A stretch of 64,000 bases of DNA from Streptococcaceae bacterium (GTDB lineage: Bacteria; Bacillota; Bacilli; Lactobacillales; Streptococcaceae): NCBI GenBank assembly GCA_031253335.1, contig JAIRWF010000027.1, forward strand, positions 1 to 64,000, given 5' to 3'. The notes under the pieces are model-generated. The model was not told the origin of the DNA. It saw nothing but the letters and a program-made list of their open reading frames with translations, and did no database searches. Positions 27,320 through 35,796 of the stretch are shown here, piece after piece. How positions within the stretch are numbered: position 1 is the first letter of the stretch; each line of letters starts with the position of its first letter. A program made the translations under genes and the position numbers.

Positions 27320-30300
27320 ATGTATCTTAAAAAGCTGGAATTACAAGGGTTTAAGAGTTTTGCGGATAAAACAGCGATTGCGTTTGATCAGGGAATCACA
27401 GCGGTTGTGGGGCCAAATGGCTCTGGAAAGTCGAATATCACTGAAGGTCTGCGCTGGGTCATGGGTGAGCAATCGGCGAAGTCCTTGCGTGGTGGGAAGA
27501 TGCCTGATGTGATTTTTTCGGGAACTGCGAAACGTAAGGCGATGAATTATGCGGAAGTGACGGCGCATTTTGATAATAGCGATGGTTACTTGGATGGGGA
27601 AGCTGAACTTATCGTAACACGGCGCCTCTACCGCAACGGGGATTCGGATTATTTGATTAATGGGAAAAAGAAGCGCTTGAAGGATATTCATGGGCTTTTT
27701 ATGGATTCTGGGACGGGACGGGATTCGTTGTCAATCATTTCTCAGGGGCGTATTGAGGGGATTTTCAATGCAAAGCCGGAGGACAGACGAGCGATTTTTG
27801 AGGAAGCAGCGGGCGTCAACAAGTATAAAAACTCGAAGCTCGAGACGGAGTCTAAGCTCAAGCATACGCAAGAGAATTTGGATCGTTTGGAAGATATTAT
27901 TTATGAGTTGTCTGGTCAGCTGACACCTTTGCGGGCGCAGCGAGAGGCTGCTCTGAAGTTCCAAGAATTGGACGGGGAACGTGCTGAGATGGCACTTGCC
28001 GTGCTTGTGGCGCAGATTGATGCGGGTCTTGCGGCACGGACTGAGGGACAAAAAGAATTGAAGCAAGTCTCAGGGGAGCTTGAGGCGCTTTTGACGTCTC
28101 AGAGTGGTTTTGAGAAGGAACTCGCAGATTTGCGGGAAAAGCGGGTGGAAGCTGAGACGGCGCTTGAAACCCTGTCTGCGGAGATTTTGACTTTGTCAGA
28201 TCTGAAAGCAGGGCTTGAGCGGCGGCTTGCGGTAGCCGAAGAACAGGCGAAATCTGCTGAAAAGTCTGCTGGAGAGCGGTCGGAACGTTTGTCAAATTTG
28301 ACAGAGGAACGTCAGGGGCTTGAAGAAGAGTTGTCAAACTTGACAGAACGTCTGACAGTACTTGATAAGGAGGTTGCGGAGGCTGATGAGCAAGTGGCAA
28401 CGCTTGCACAGGAGTTGTCAGATTTTGATGAGTCGCCCGAGACGGTGACTGAGCGTTTGCAAGAAGAGTATTTGGCGCTTGTGCAGCGGGAGGCGGAGTT
28501 GTCAAACTTGATGACACGTGCGCAGGCAGAGATGGAAGCCATCCAGGAACGTGCGAGTGCTGAGGACAGTGAAGCTGCTGCCAATCAAGAAAAACTAGTG
28601 TTGGCGAAATCGCAGCAACAGGCGGCTGAAGAAGAAGTCGCAAATTTATCTCAGGCGATTGATGCTTTGGTGGCTGATTTTCAAGCGCAAGATGCTCAGA
28701 ATCATGCACTTTCTGGTGAGGTGGATGCTGCACAGAATGCGCAATTTGCTGCGATGGAAGCGTTGCAAAAGTTAGAAGCCCAGCTGGCAAGCCTTGAGCG
28801 GATTCGGGAGAATCACTCGAATCTGTATGCGGGTGTGCGCGCGGTGATGCAGAATACAAAGCTTTCTGGGATGATTGGCGTGGTGGGGGATTTGATTCGT
28901 TTTGATTCGCAGTATGCTACGGCACTTGACGTTGCTCTGGGCGCGGGTGCACAGAATATTATTACAGAAAATGAAAATGATGCCAGGCAGGCGATTGCCT
29001 ATTTGCGAGACCAGCGCCTGGGTCGGGCAACTTTTTTGCCGCTGACGACGATTAAAGCGCGGGATTTCAGAGATTATAATCGTGTCAAATCGCAGCCTGG
29101 CTTTATTGATCTGGCGGTGAATCTTGTCAAATTTGACAGCCACTTAGAAAATGCCATTTCGAGCCTTCTAGGAACCACGCTCATCGTGGATAATGGGGAT
29201 CATGCCTCTGCAATCGCACGGAACATGGGCTTTAACGTGCGTATCGTTACGCTCGACGGGACACAAATCAATCCTGGTGGCTCTTACGCTGGCGGCTCAC
29301 GTGGGAAAAACTCAACGACCTTCACGACAGCTGAGATTGAAAACCTGCAAAACCAGATTGTGCAAGCAAAGGCAGAGCTTTCTGAACTTGAACAGCAAAG
29401 CCAGGAGCTGTCTAAAAAACAGACGGCACTTGCCGCGTCCCTTATCGCATTGCGGGAGGAAGGCGAACAGAAACGCTTGAGTGAAAAGGAAGCGGAGCTA
29501 AAGCGAGATAACTTGCGGCAGACCGTCAAGGATTTGGAAGAGCTATTAGCCTTATCCGCAGGCCACGAAGATTCTGAACGCTTGAAGACGCTCGCTGCTG
29601 AAAATGAAGCGACAAACCAAGAACTTGCTGTGATTTCTGAAAAGAAAGAAACGCTCAATGAGGAACTCGACCGCGTCCGCAGCAATGCCTCTGAAATTAC
29701 TGCACTCAAAGCCCAGAAACAGAGCGATTGGACAGCTGCCAAGGTTGCTCAAACCGAGGCCAAATCCGAACGAGACCATGCGGCTATGGAACAAGCGCGT
29801 CTAACTGAAGCCCTCACGCAGCTTTCCTCGGAAATCGAAGCTCTGTCAAATTTGACAGCAACGACAGAAGTCCATGTAGAGTCTCAAACGAACCTTGCTG
29901 CGCAGCTCGAAGAGGCCACATCAAAGCTAACAGCCTCCCAAGTTCGCCAAGTCAGTCTCCGTATGGAACGCGACGACCTCTCAGCCCAATTAGAAGATCT
30001 CGAGACCCACAATGCGTCCTCTCTCACAGAACGTGAGACCTTAACCACGCAGAAAACACGCCTTGAACTCCAACTTGAGCAGCTTGAGCAGCAGCTTCGT
30101 ACTTATCAGCAGCGTCTGAGCGAGGAACACCAACTCTCCTACGAGGCTGCACGCACGAAACTCACGCATCCACAGACTTCAGAAAACTCTGAAAATCCAA
30201 ATACAGACGAATCACGCTTTGACAGCGCATCTGCACAGAAAGCCACACCAGCCTCCGCTGCGCCACAAAGTACCGTTCAAGCCACGCAAGAATTCACAAC

Positions 30301-31033
30301 GGAAGCCGATACACACACGTCTAAGCTCATTTCCCCGGAGAATCTTCCCAATGCTGAAAAGACACTGCGCGACTTGGAACGCCAGATTCGGGCCTTAGGT
30401 CCCGTCAATCTTGAAGCTGTTGCCCAGTTTGACGAGGTCAATGCCCGCTACGAGCTTTACACTAGCCAAAAAGCAGATTTGGATGCGGCAAAATCCCTTC
30501 TTCTCACCAATATCAACAGCATGGATGATGAAGTCCGCAAGCGCTTTGAAACAGCCTTCACAGCCATTCGCGAAAGCTTCCAACTGACTTTCCGCCAGAT
30601 GTTTGCAGGTGGCGAAGCAGATTTGGAGCTCACGACAGAAGACTTCCTCACAGCAGGTATTGAAATCAATGTTCAGCCACCAGGGAAAAAGCTCGCGAGC
30701 CTTTCACTCATGTCAGGTGGCGAGAAAGCCTTGACCGCGTTAGCCCTTCTGTTTGCCATCTTGCGCGTCCGCACTGTCCCGTTTGTCGTATTGGATGAGG
30801 TTGAAGCAGCCCTCGATGAGGCCAATGTCAAACGCTTCGGCGATTACATGAACAACTTTGACTCCAGCAACCAATTTATTGTCGTGACCCACCGCAAAGG
30901 CACGATGAAAGCAGCTCGCGTCCTCTATGGCGTAACCATGCTGGATGCAGGCGTCTCCAAAATTGTCTCTGTCAAATTTGACGATGTGCCAGATGATGTT
31001 GAAACATCCCAGGAAGTCACTGTCAAAAGCTGA
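27320..31033 (+). CDS. smc: Chromosome segregation protein SMC
   Basis: Condensin ATPase that compacts and separates chromosomes. The N-terminal head has Walker A GPNGSGKSNI near residue 32. Long coiled coils flank the hinge (about residues 500-680, with GGSYAGGSRG). The C-terminal head has the signature LMSGGEKALTALALLFA and Walker B FVVLDEVEAALDEANV. At 1237 residues it is some 50-60 longer than most relatives. The excess is a Ser/Thr/Ala/Pro-rich stretch at about residues 951-1008, near the C-terminal head. ATG 27320 was chosen because GGAGG lies eight bases upstream. Codon third positions change from G/T-rich to C-rich near 29.15 kb. Confidence 0.96.
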   Translation: MYLKKLELQGFKSFADKTAIAFDQGITAVVGPNGSGKSNITEGLRWVMGEQSAKSLRGGKMPDVIFSGTAKRKAMNYAEVTAHFDNSDGYLDGEAELIVTRRLYRNGDSDYLINGKKKRLKDIHGLFMDSGTGRDSLSIISQGRIEGIFNAKPEDRRAIFEEAAGVNKYKNSKLETESKLKHTQENLDRLEDIIYELSGQLTPLRAQREAALKFQELDGERAEMALAVLVAQIDAGLAARTEGQKELKQVSGELEALLTSQSGFEKELADLREKRVEAETALETLSAEILTLSDLKAGLERRLAVAEEQAKSAEKSAGERSERLSNLTEERQGLEEELSNLTERLTVLDKEVAEADEQVATLAQELSDFDESPETVTERLQEEYLALVQREAELSNLMTRAQAEMEAIQERASAEDSEAAANQEKLVLAKSQQQAAEEEVANLSQAIDALVADFQAQDAQNHALSGEVDAAQNAQFAAMEALQKLEAQLASLERIRENHSNLYAGVRAVMQNTKLSGMIGVVGDLIRFDSQYATALDVALGAGAQNIITENENDARQAIAYLRDQRLGRATFLPLTTIKARDFRDYNRVKSQPGFIDLAVNLVKFDSHLENAISSLLGTTLIVDNGDHASAIARNMGFNVRIVTLDGTQINPGGSYAGGSRGKNSTTFTTAEIENLQNQIVQAKAELSELEQQSQELSKKQTALAASLIALREEGEQKRLSEKEAELKRDNLRQTVKDLEELLALSAGHEDSERLKTLAAENEATNQELAVISEKKETLNEELDRVRSNASEITALKAQKQSDWTAAKVAQTEAKSERDHAAMEQARLTEALTQLSSEIEALSNLTATTEVHVESQTNLAAQLEEATSKLTASQVRQVSLRMERDDLSAQLEDLETHNASSLTERETLTTQKTRLELQLEQLEQQLRTYQQRLSEEHQLSYEAARTKLTHPQTSENSENPNTDESRFDSASAQKATPASAAPQSTVQATQEFTTEADTHTSKLISPENLPNAEKTLRDLERQIRALGPVNLEAVAQFDEVNARYELYTSQKADLDAAKSLLLTNINSMDDEVRKRFETAFTAIRESFQLTFRQMFAGGEADLELTTEDFLTAGIEINVQPPGKKLASLSLMSGGEKALTALALLFAILRVRTVPFVVLDEVEAALDEANVKRFGDYMNNFDSSNQFIVVTHRKGTMKAARVLYGVTMLDAGVSKIVSVKFDDVPDDVETSQEVTVKS

Positions 31034-31058
31034 CAAACCCTGTCAAATTTGATATAAT
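31030..31058 (+). promoter_or_regulatory. Promoter of the 31.1-kb gene with a palindrome in the spacer
   Basis: CTGACA (31030-31035) and TATAAT (31053-31058) are 17 bases apart. TGTCAAATTTGATA (31041-31054), one version of the window's frequent palindrome, fills the spacer and enters the -10 box. A protein bound there would block transcription. The RNA start would be near 31065, giving a 40-base leader. Confidence 0.6.
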
Positions 31059-31105
31059 GACCACATGACGTATTTCAGAATAGCCAAACAGCCAAGGACT
31101 TGCCG

Positions 31106-32143
31106 ATGAAGACGATTCACAAAATTCTCATTGCCCTAGCAGGTCTTTTTGTCTTGATTGCAGCTGTCATAGGCATTGGACTGGCTAAAAACATGGGACA
31201 AGCCGCCAAAACGGCAGCTTCAGAGCAACGAGCAACTTCCAAAGCCCAAACGACACTTGCTCAGCTTCAAAATGGCTTTAGCTCTGCCAAAACAGATACA
31301 GACAAAATCAATGCCTTAAAGCTCCTGGAACTTAGCGCAGGCGCTCTTCCAACAAAGACCTCCCAAGACAAAAAGCTCGCAGCGACCTACCAGAGTACTA
31401 TCAACAAAGACAAGTCTTCTATCCTAGCCGACTATGACAAGATTCTCTCAGAAAACACCCTCACTAATCTTCACAGCATTACCGATAAAAGCAAGTTAAA
31501 CGCTGCAACCACCGCGCTCACAGCACTTGATAATCGCATTACCAAGGAAACTGGTACCGTAACCACAAGTGACCAGCTAAAGACCTACCAAAGCAAGATT
31601 TCAACACTCCTTGCAAGCTATAGAACTCAAGTCGCAAGCCTTGCCATGGACCTTACACAGATTGAAAAAGGGAACTTCACAAGCCTTGTGGGTACTTGGA
31701 AGAATCCTGCTGGAGAAACCTTGAACATTACCAGCTCAACGATTACAACGCAAGCTTTTCCTGCCATTAAAATGCAAGGTACAACTGCAGCAACTCTGAC
31801 AGGTCTCAAACTTTCAATCCCAAGCCTTAACACACAAAACGGCACCCCGCAGACTGTCCCTGGCGTTCGGGGAACTTCCCTCACAGCAGGCGCCCCCTAT
31901 TATCAACAAACGCTCAAGATTAGCCCGCCCAACCCTGCTCATTACGGGACGAACTATCTTGCCCTCTACAGCTCGATTCCAGACGCTTTTGTAGCCATTG
32001 AGTTTCTCCCCGCAGGAAAACTCCCCTTCAATAGCCCTGAGACACCAGCAAACAACACCTCTAGCGAAGACCGTATCGCCATTACAAGCGGCCAGAACGC
32101 AAACTTCCCCATAACAACTGCATTTACTCGCATCAATTCATAA
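31106..32143 (+). CDS. Membrane-anchored hypothetical protein
   Basis: 345 residues with one N-terminal membrane anchor (about residues 6-27, KILIALAGLFVLIAAVIGIGLA) and a large outside part. Residues 30-180 are Ala/Lys/Thr-rich and helical. The rest (from about 195, FTSLVGTWKNPAGETLNI) looks like a beta-rich domain, perhaps the DUF6287-like lipoprotein-tail type, which is only a guess. It is not a lipoprotein because no lipobox Cys is present. AAGGA lies nine bases before the ATG. The next gene follows after 11 bases, so the two are probably co-transcribed. Confidence 0.7.
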   Translation: MKTIHKILIALAGLFVLIAAVIGIGLAKNMGQAAKTAASEQRATSKAQTTLAQLQNGFSSAKTDTDKINALKLLELSAGALPTKTSQDKKLAATYQSTINKDKSSILADYDKILSENTLTNLHSITDKSKLNAATTALTALDNRITKETGTVTTSDQLKTYQSKISTLLASYRTQVASLAMDLTQIEKGNFTSLVGTWKNPAGETLNITSSTITTQAFPAIKMQGTTAATLTGLKLSIPSLNTQNGTPQTVPGVRGTSLTAGAPYYQQTLKISPPNPAHYGTNYLALYSSIPDAFVAIEFLPAGKLPFNSPETPANNTSSEDRIAITSGQNANFPITTAFTRINS

Positions 32144-32154
32144 AAGGAGACACT

Positions 32155-32592
32155 ATGTTAAACGATTTACTCAACCAATTTTTCAAATTCACCGCCCTAT
32201 TCATTTTTCTAGGCATTATTTTACATATCATTTGGACAATCCTGTGGTTCCTCGTGATTAGCCGTCTCACAGACGACGAGCTAGAGCACCCGATTTTAAC
32301 TTTTCTCATCATATTCTTTGCGCCCTTTGGCTTTGCAATTGAGCTCGCGCGTAACACCAGCATTACCAACAACAAACGTCGCATCAAAGCTGCTGCTAGC
32401 GACAGCCAAAAGCTGGTCTTGGCGATTCTTGCTGAGGATAAAGGCGTGCTCTTACACAATATCTTGAAAAATGGCGGCCAAAAAAGTGAAACACCTGCGA
32501 GTGCAGCCTATTCAACGAGTAACTCTTCGAGCAGTTTTGCAAGCGCCTCCGAGGCCATGGATAAGGCTTCTGAGAGCCTCTCTGAAAGCTAA
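32155..32592 (+). CDS. Hypothetical two-TM protein
   Basis: 145 residues with two membrane segments (about 13-36 and 45-66) and a polar C-terminal half rich in Ser and Ala (SSSFASASEAMDKASESLSES). The ribosome site AAAGGAG is six bases upstream. It is coupled by short spacing to the membrane-anchored gene before it and ends at two terminators. I do not recognise the family. The topology suggests that both ends are cytoplasmic. Confidence 0.65.
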   Translation: MLNDLLNQFFKFTALFIFLGIILHIIWTILWFLVISRLTDDELEHPILTFLIIFFAPFGFAIELARNTSITNNKRRIKAAASDSQKLVLAILAEDKGVLLHNILKNGGQKSETPASAAYSTSNSSSSFASASEAMDKASESLSES

Positions 32593-32660
32593 AAAGTCTG
32601 AGTTGCTCAGATTTCTTTGCCTAAGGCAAACCACCAATCAAACGGCAAGATTGCCGTTTT
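32593..32660. terminator. Two tandem terminators before ffh
   Basis: AAGTCTGAG-TTG-CTCAGATTT (32597-32617) is followed by AAACGGCA-AGAT-TGCCGTTT (32639-32659) with a short T run. Both are hairpins on either strand. Confidence 0.7.
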
Positions 32661-32688
32661 TAGTTTCCAAAAATGATATAATAACAGC

Positions 32689-34233
32689 ATGGCATTTGAA
32701 TCTTTAACCGAACGCTTCCAGAAGGTCTTTTCAGGTCTTCGCGGCAAGCGCAAATTGACCGAAAACGACATCCAGGATCTCACGAAAGAAATCCGCACAG
32801 CGCTCTTAGAAGCCGACGTCGCTTTGCCTGTCGTCCGGACCTTTATTAAAAATATTCGCGAACGGGCGGTTGGCACCGAAGTCTCCGAAGCGCTTGACCC
32901 GACCCAGCAATTTATCAGCATCGTTGATGAAGAACTCACGAAAATCCTAGGTGGGGGCGAATCCGAACTTCAGAAATCCCCTAAAATACCGACCGTTATC
33001 ATGATGGTGGGACTTCAAGGGGCTGGTAAGACGACCTTTGCGGGGAAACTCGCCAAGAAACTCAAAGAAGAAGAACATGCAAGGCCTCTCATGGTCGCAG
33101 GAGACGTCTATCGGCCAGCCGCTATTGACCAGTTGAAGACCCTCGGCGAGCAACTCGAGATTCCTGTTTACGACGAAGGCACCGATGTGTCACCCGTGAC
33201 GATTGTTAAAAACGCTCTGAAAGAAGCGGACAAAGCGAAAAACGACTACGTCCTCATTGATACGGCGGGGCGTCTTGAGATTGACGACAAGCTCATGAAC
33301 GAGCTCTTAGAAATCAAAAAAGTCGCGCGTCCTACCGAGATTCTCCTCACGGTCGATGCTATGACGGGTCAAGTCGCAGCGACAGTGGCAAAGACTTTCA
33401 ACGATATTCTTGACATCACAGGCGTCGTCGTCACAAAACTTGATGGCGATACGCGTGGCGGTGCGGCGTTATCCATTCGTGAAATCACAGGCAAACCAAT
33501 TAAATTTACTGGGACGGGCGAAAAACTCACCGACATTGAGACCTTCTATCCTGACCGCATGTCGAGCCGTATTCTCGGTATGGGCGATATTCTCACCCTC
33601 ATTGAAAAGACGCAAGCGCAGTATGACGAAGAGCAAGCTGCAGCACTTGAGCAAAAAATGCTCGAAAACCGCTTTGATTATAGCGATTTCGTCGAGCAAC
33701 TCGATCAGGTCAACAATATGGGGGGCATGGAGTCCGTCATGAAAATGATGCCAGGCATGGGCAGTCTCCCAAATGCTGCCATGGCACAGATTGACGACAA
33801 GCAAATTGCCCGCCAAAAAGCGATTGTACTTTCCATGACCCCCGCTGAAAGGACTCTGCAAGTCGAACTCTCTCCCGCGCGGCGCCGCAGACTTGCCGCA
33901 GGCTCAGGGAACTCCTACGTCGATGTCAATAAGTTCATCAAGCAGTTCAATCAGTCGAAGGACATGATGCAGGCTGTGATGGACGGCGACATGACAAAAG
34001 CCATGAAGGCCATGGGTGCACAACGCGGGCCAAACGGCCAGATGCCTGATATGGGTGCTTTGGGCGATATGCTGGGTGGCATGGATATGTCGGCACTTGC
34101 AGGCGCTGGTGGAGCGGGAGCTCCTGATATGTCAGCCATGCTCGGTGGCGGACTCAAAGGCAAAGCCACAGAATTCGCCATGAAGCAAGCCATGAAACGT
34201 GCCCAGAAAAAGATGAAAAAAGGCAGGAAATAA
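32689..34233 (+). CDS. ffh: Signal recognition particle GTPase
   Basis: SRP54 protein that delivers nascent membrane proteins to the translocon with 4.5S RNA and FtsY. It has 514 residues: N domain, G domain with GLQGAGKTTFAGKLA near residue 108, DTAGR near 190 and TKLDGDTRGG near 247, then a Met-rich M domain (MGGMESVMKMMPGMG from about 343) that binds signal sequences. A long Gly/Met/Ala-rich tail (GALGDMLGGMDMSAL) precedes the basic C-terminus. TATAAT (32677-32682) ends six bases before the ATG without a ribosome site, so it is likely leaderless. No ylxM lies upstream, unlike many Firmicutes. Confidence 0.97.
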   Translation: MAFESLTERFQKVFSGLRGKRKLTENDIQDLTKEIRTALLEADVALPVVRTFIKNIRERAVGTEVSEALDPTQQFISIVDEELTKILGGGESELQKSPKIPTVIMMVGLQGAGKTTFAGKLAKKLKEEEHARPLMVAGDVYRPAAIDQLKTLGEQLEIPVYDEGTDVSPVTIVKNALKEADKAKNDYVLIDTAGRLEIDDKLMNELLEIKKVARPTEILLTVDAMTGQVAATVAKTFNDILDITGVVVTKLDGDTRGGAALSIREITGKPIKFTGTGEKLTDIETFYPDRMSSRILGMGDILTLIEKTQAQYDEEQAAALEQKMLENRFDYSDFVEQLDQVNNMGGMESVMKMMPGMGSLPNAAMAQIDDKQIARQKAIVLSMTPAERTLQVELSPARRRRLAAGSGNSYVDVNKFIKQFNQSKDMMQAVMDGDMTKAMKAMGAQRGPNGQMPDMGALGDMLGGMDMSALAGAGGAGAPDMSAMLGGGLKGKATEFAMKQAMKRAQKKMKKGRK

Positions 34234-34258
34234 AGCCAAAGAAGGAGGAAAGACCCCT

Positions 34259-35026
34259 GTGAAATACCCACGTCAAAAGTCTAACTGGCACTATGACCGT
34301 ATTCTCATTGCGGCCTTTCTTTTGGTAGTCCTGTTGCTTGCCCTTATCTTAGGCCTCCCAAAACTCTCACAGACCCTTGCCGGTGCAAAAAACTCAACGA
34401 CCCAATCTTCCTCCTCCAATATGGCGACAAGTTCTTCCGCTCTCAACGGTCTCGTGACAAGTTCTAGCAAGACTTATTTTTATCACAACAATGTCCAAGA
34501 GACAGGCTTTCAGACGGTGAATGGCGATACATATTATTTTGATCCAACCACAAAAGCAGAAGTTGGCCAGATGCGCCCCATGACAGGTGAGTATTGGCGT
34601 GAATCCTCAATGCTAAAAGCCTATCCAGATGTTGCAAAACTTTCTAAACTTTCTGTATTCGTCAGCCTCAGTGAGCAACGCGTTTACCTAAAATCCGATA
34701 CTAAAGTGATTTATGTCATGTATGCGAGCTCAGGTGGAGAAGACGGCACCACGCCAACAGGCAATTTCACGCTCAATGATTACCGTGCTGCAAGCTTTTA
34801 TAATAGCGCAGAAGGTGAAGGGGCCAATTATCCCACGGGCTTTTACGAATACAGTATCTATCTTTTTCATTCGGTTCCGACAGATAGTAGCGGGCAATAT
34901 ATCCTCTCTCAGGCCACACTCCTAGGAAAGTCAGCTGCTTCTCACGGCTGTATCCGTCTCTCCGTCGCAGATAGCCAGTGGTTCCAAAAAAATATGCCTA
35001 CAGGCACTCCTGTTTCCATTCACTAA
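34259..35026 (+). CDS. L,D-transpeptidase (YkuD family)
   Basis: Cell-wall enzyme with an N-terminal membrane anchor (about residues 14-36), a Ser/Thr-rich linker, a small Tyr/Asn-containing region and a C-terminal YkuD catalytic domain. The active-site motif is HGCIRLSV near residue 229, with the catalytic Cys and the preceding Ser-His. It would cross-link peptidoglycan stem peptides or anchor proteins outside the membrane. It starts with GTG at 34259, preceded by AAGGAGG. It lies 25 bases after ffh, so read-through from ffh is likely. Confidence 0.9.
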   Translation: MKYPRQKSNWHYDRILIAAFLLVVLLLALILGLPKLSQTLAGAKNSTTQSSSSNMATSSSALNGLVTSSSKTYFYHNNVQETGFQTVNGDTYYFDPTTKAEVGQMRPMTGEYWRESSMLKAYPDVAKLSKLSVFVSLSEQRVYLKSDTKVIYVMYASSGGEDGTTPTGNFTLNDYRAASFYNSAEGEGANYPTGFYEYSIYLFHSVPTDSSGQYILSQATLLGKSAASHGCIRLSVADSQWFQKNMPTGTPVSIH

Positions 35027-35029
35027 GAT

Positions 35030-35160
35030 TTGACTTTTTCCCCATTTCATGCTACAATTTCTCCATCAAGGTTTGCACATAAAAACCGCGGACGTCAACC
35101 GCGGCGTGCTAATTATTCTTGGTGATTGGTGGGGACTAGCTAAGCTAGTCTTTTTCTTTT
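35030..35160 (+). ncRNA. Candidate antisense RNA of a type I toxin-antitoxin pair
   Basis: TTGACT (35030-35035), 17 bases, TACAAT (35053-35058) would start an RNA near 35065. It ends at a perfect terminator, GACTAGC-TAA-GCTAGTC plus T5CT4 (35134-35160), giving about 94 bases. It overlaps the minus-strand toxin mRNA over roughly 35081-35158. No gene is encoded on this strand. Confidence 0.6.
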
Positions 35161-35225
35161 CGAAGAATGTCGATAGTCGTCACAACAATGTCGATGACGT
35201 CGATCACCACGATAAGAAAGCTCAC
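35145..35225 (-). CDS. Candidate small hydrophobic toxin (type I)
   Basis: A 26-residue peptide starts with GTG at 35225. It has alternating Ile/Val and Asp (LIVVIDVIDIVVTTIDIL) and a charged tail (RKEKD), so it could form an amphipathic membrane helix like TisB or the staphylococcal small toxins. GAAAGG lies nine bases upstream. The mRNA would end at CCGCGG-7-CCGCGG followed by T5 (35104-35081). A 40-codon frame (35262-35140), overlapping in another register and with a better ribosome site (GGAGG), might instead be the translated one, or a leader for coupling. No clear promoter was found on this strand. Confidence 0.45.
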   Translation of the reverse strand: MSFLIVVIDVIDIVVTTIDILRKEKD

Positions 35226-35373
35226 ACCGCTCACCTTTCTTAAGAATTTGACACTTTGTCATGTGTACTTTGCCTCCATTTTCTAAACTAGTGTGTAGGC
35301 AGAAGTCACCGCAAAAAATTAGCTCAGAAGATAAATCTGAATTTAGGATTTATCCTCCTACCTTATTATTCGC

Positions 35374-35413
35374 AAAAACTTTCGATTTGTTACAAAAAAT
35401 CGAAAGTTTTTGA
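35374..35413. terminator. Bidirectional terminator-like hairpin
   Basis: AAAACTTTCGATTT/AAATCGAAAGTTTT with a seven-base loop and T runs on both strands. It marks the left border of the AT-rich island. From 35263 to 35373 I see nothing else. Confidence 0.7.
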
Positions 35414-35486
35414 TTAGAATAAAAATAAAATCTCACATAATAATCTGAATTACAGTTTAAAACGATTTACTTTAATTGCTTGGACC

Positions 35487-35522
<36 letters not shown>

Positions 35523-35580
35523 GCGATTTCTGAGTAAAAATTTTTCTTTTTTATAAATAAAATTATTATGAAACTGAAAC

Positions 35581-35608
35581 TTGACTTTAACGATTAAAAG
35601 TTTATAAT
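35581..35608 (+). promoter_or_regulatory. Promoter of the serine-rich protein operon
   Basis: TTGACT (35581-35586) and TATAAT (35603-35608) are 16 bases apart. The RNA start would be near 35615, about 30 bases before the small gene at 35647. Confidence 0.75.
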
Positions 35609-35646
35609 AGAGTTAACACCAAAACTTATTATTATAGAGGAAAAAT

Positions 35647-35778
35647 ATGAAAAATCGAAAAATTATTTTAGAAAGGGATATTGCAAACGTAAAATTAATT
35701 CTAGCAAATCATAATTTCTTGAATACCCTGCCATATGCACCTAATGATTCAAGTAAATCTGTTGTATATGTTAATTGA
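35647..35778 (+). CDS. Small hypothetical protein (43 aa)
   Basis: A 43-codon frame with ribosome site AGAGGA seven bases before the ATG and the strong promoter at 35581. The peptide is basic at the start (MKNRKIILERD), has a short mildly hydrophobic stretch (VKLILANHNFLNTL) and ends SKSVVYVN. It has no signal peptide. The secreted Ser-rich protein starts 19 bases after its stop, so they are one operon. I do not recognise it; it could be a leader or helper for the larger gene, or a remnant. Confidence 0.5.
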   Translation: MKNRKIILERDIANVKLILANHNFLNTLPYAPNDSSKSVVYVN

Positions 35779-35796
35779 CGGAAAGGAAAATGGATA

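Noticed and set aside
27897-28859. Minus-strand reading frame of 320 codons inside smc
   Set aside because: It is opposite the SMC coiled coil. Its Ser/Pro/Gln-rich composition is what antisense of such codons produces, and there is no start signal.
35140-35262. 40-codon minus-strand frame overlapping the candidate type I toxin
   Set aside because: Its Arg/His/Cys-rich sequence looks like an out-of-frame reading of the hydrophobic peptide. It is kept only as an alternative in that entry, despite its good ribosome site.
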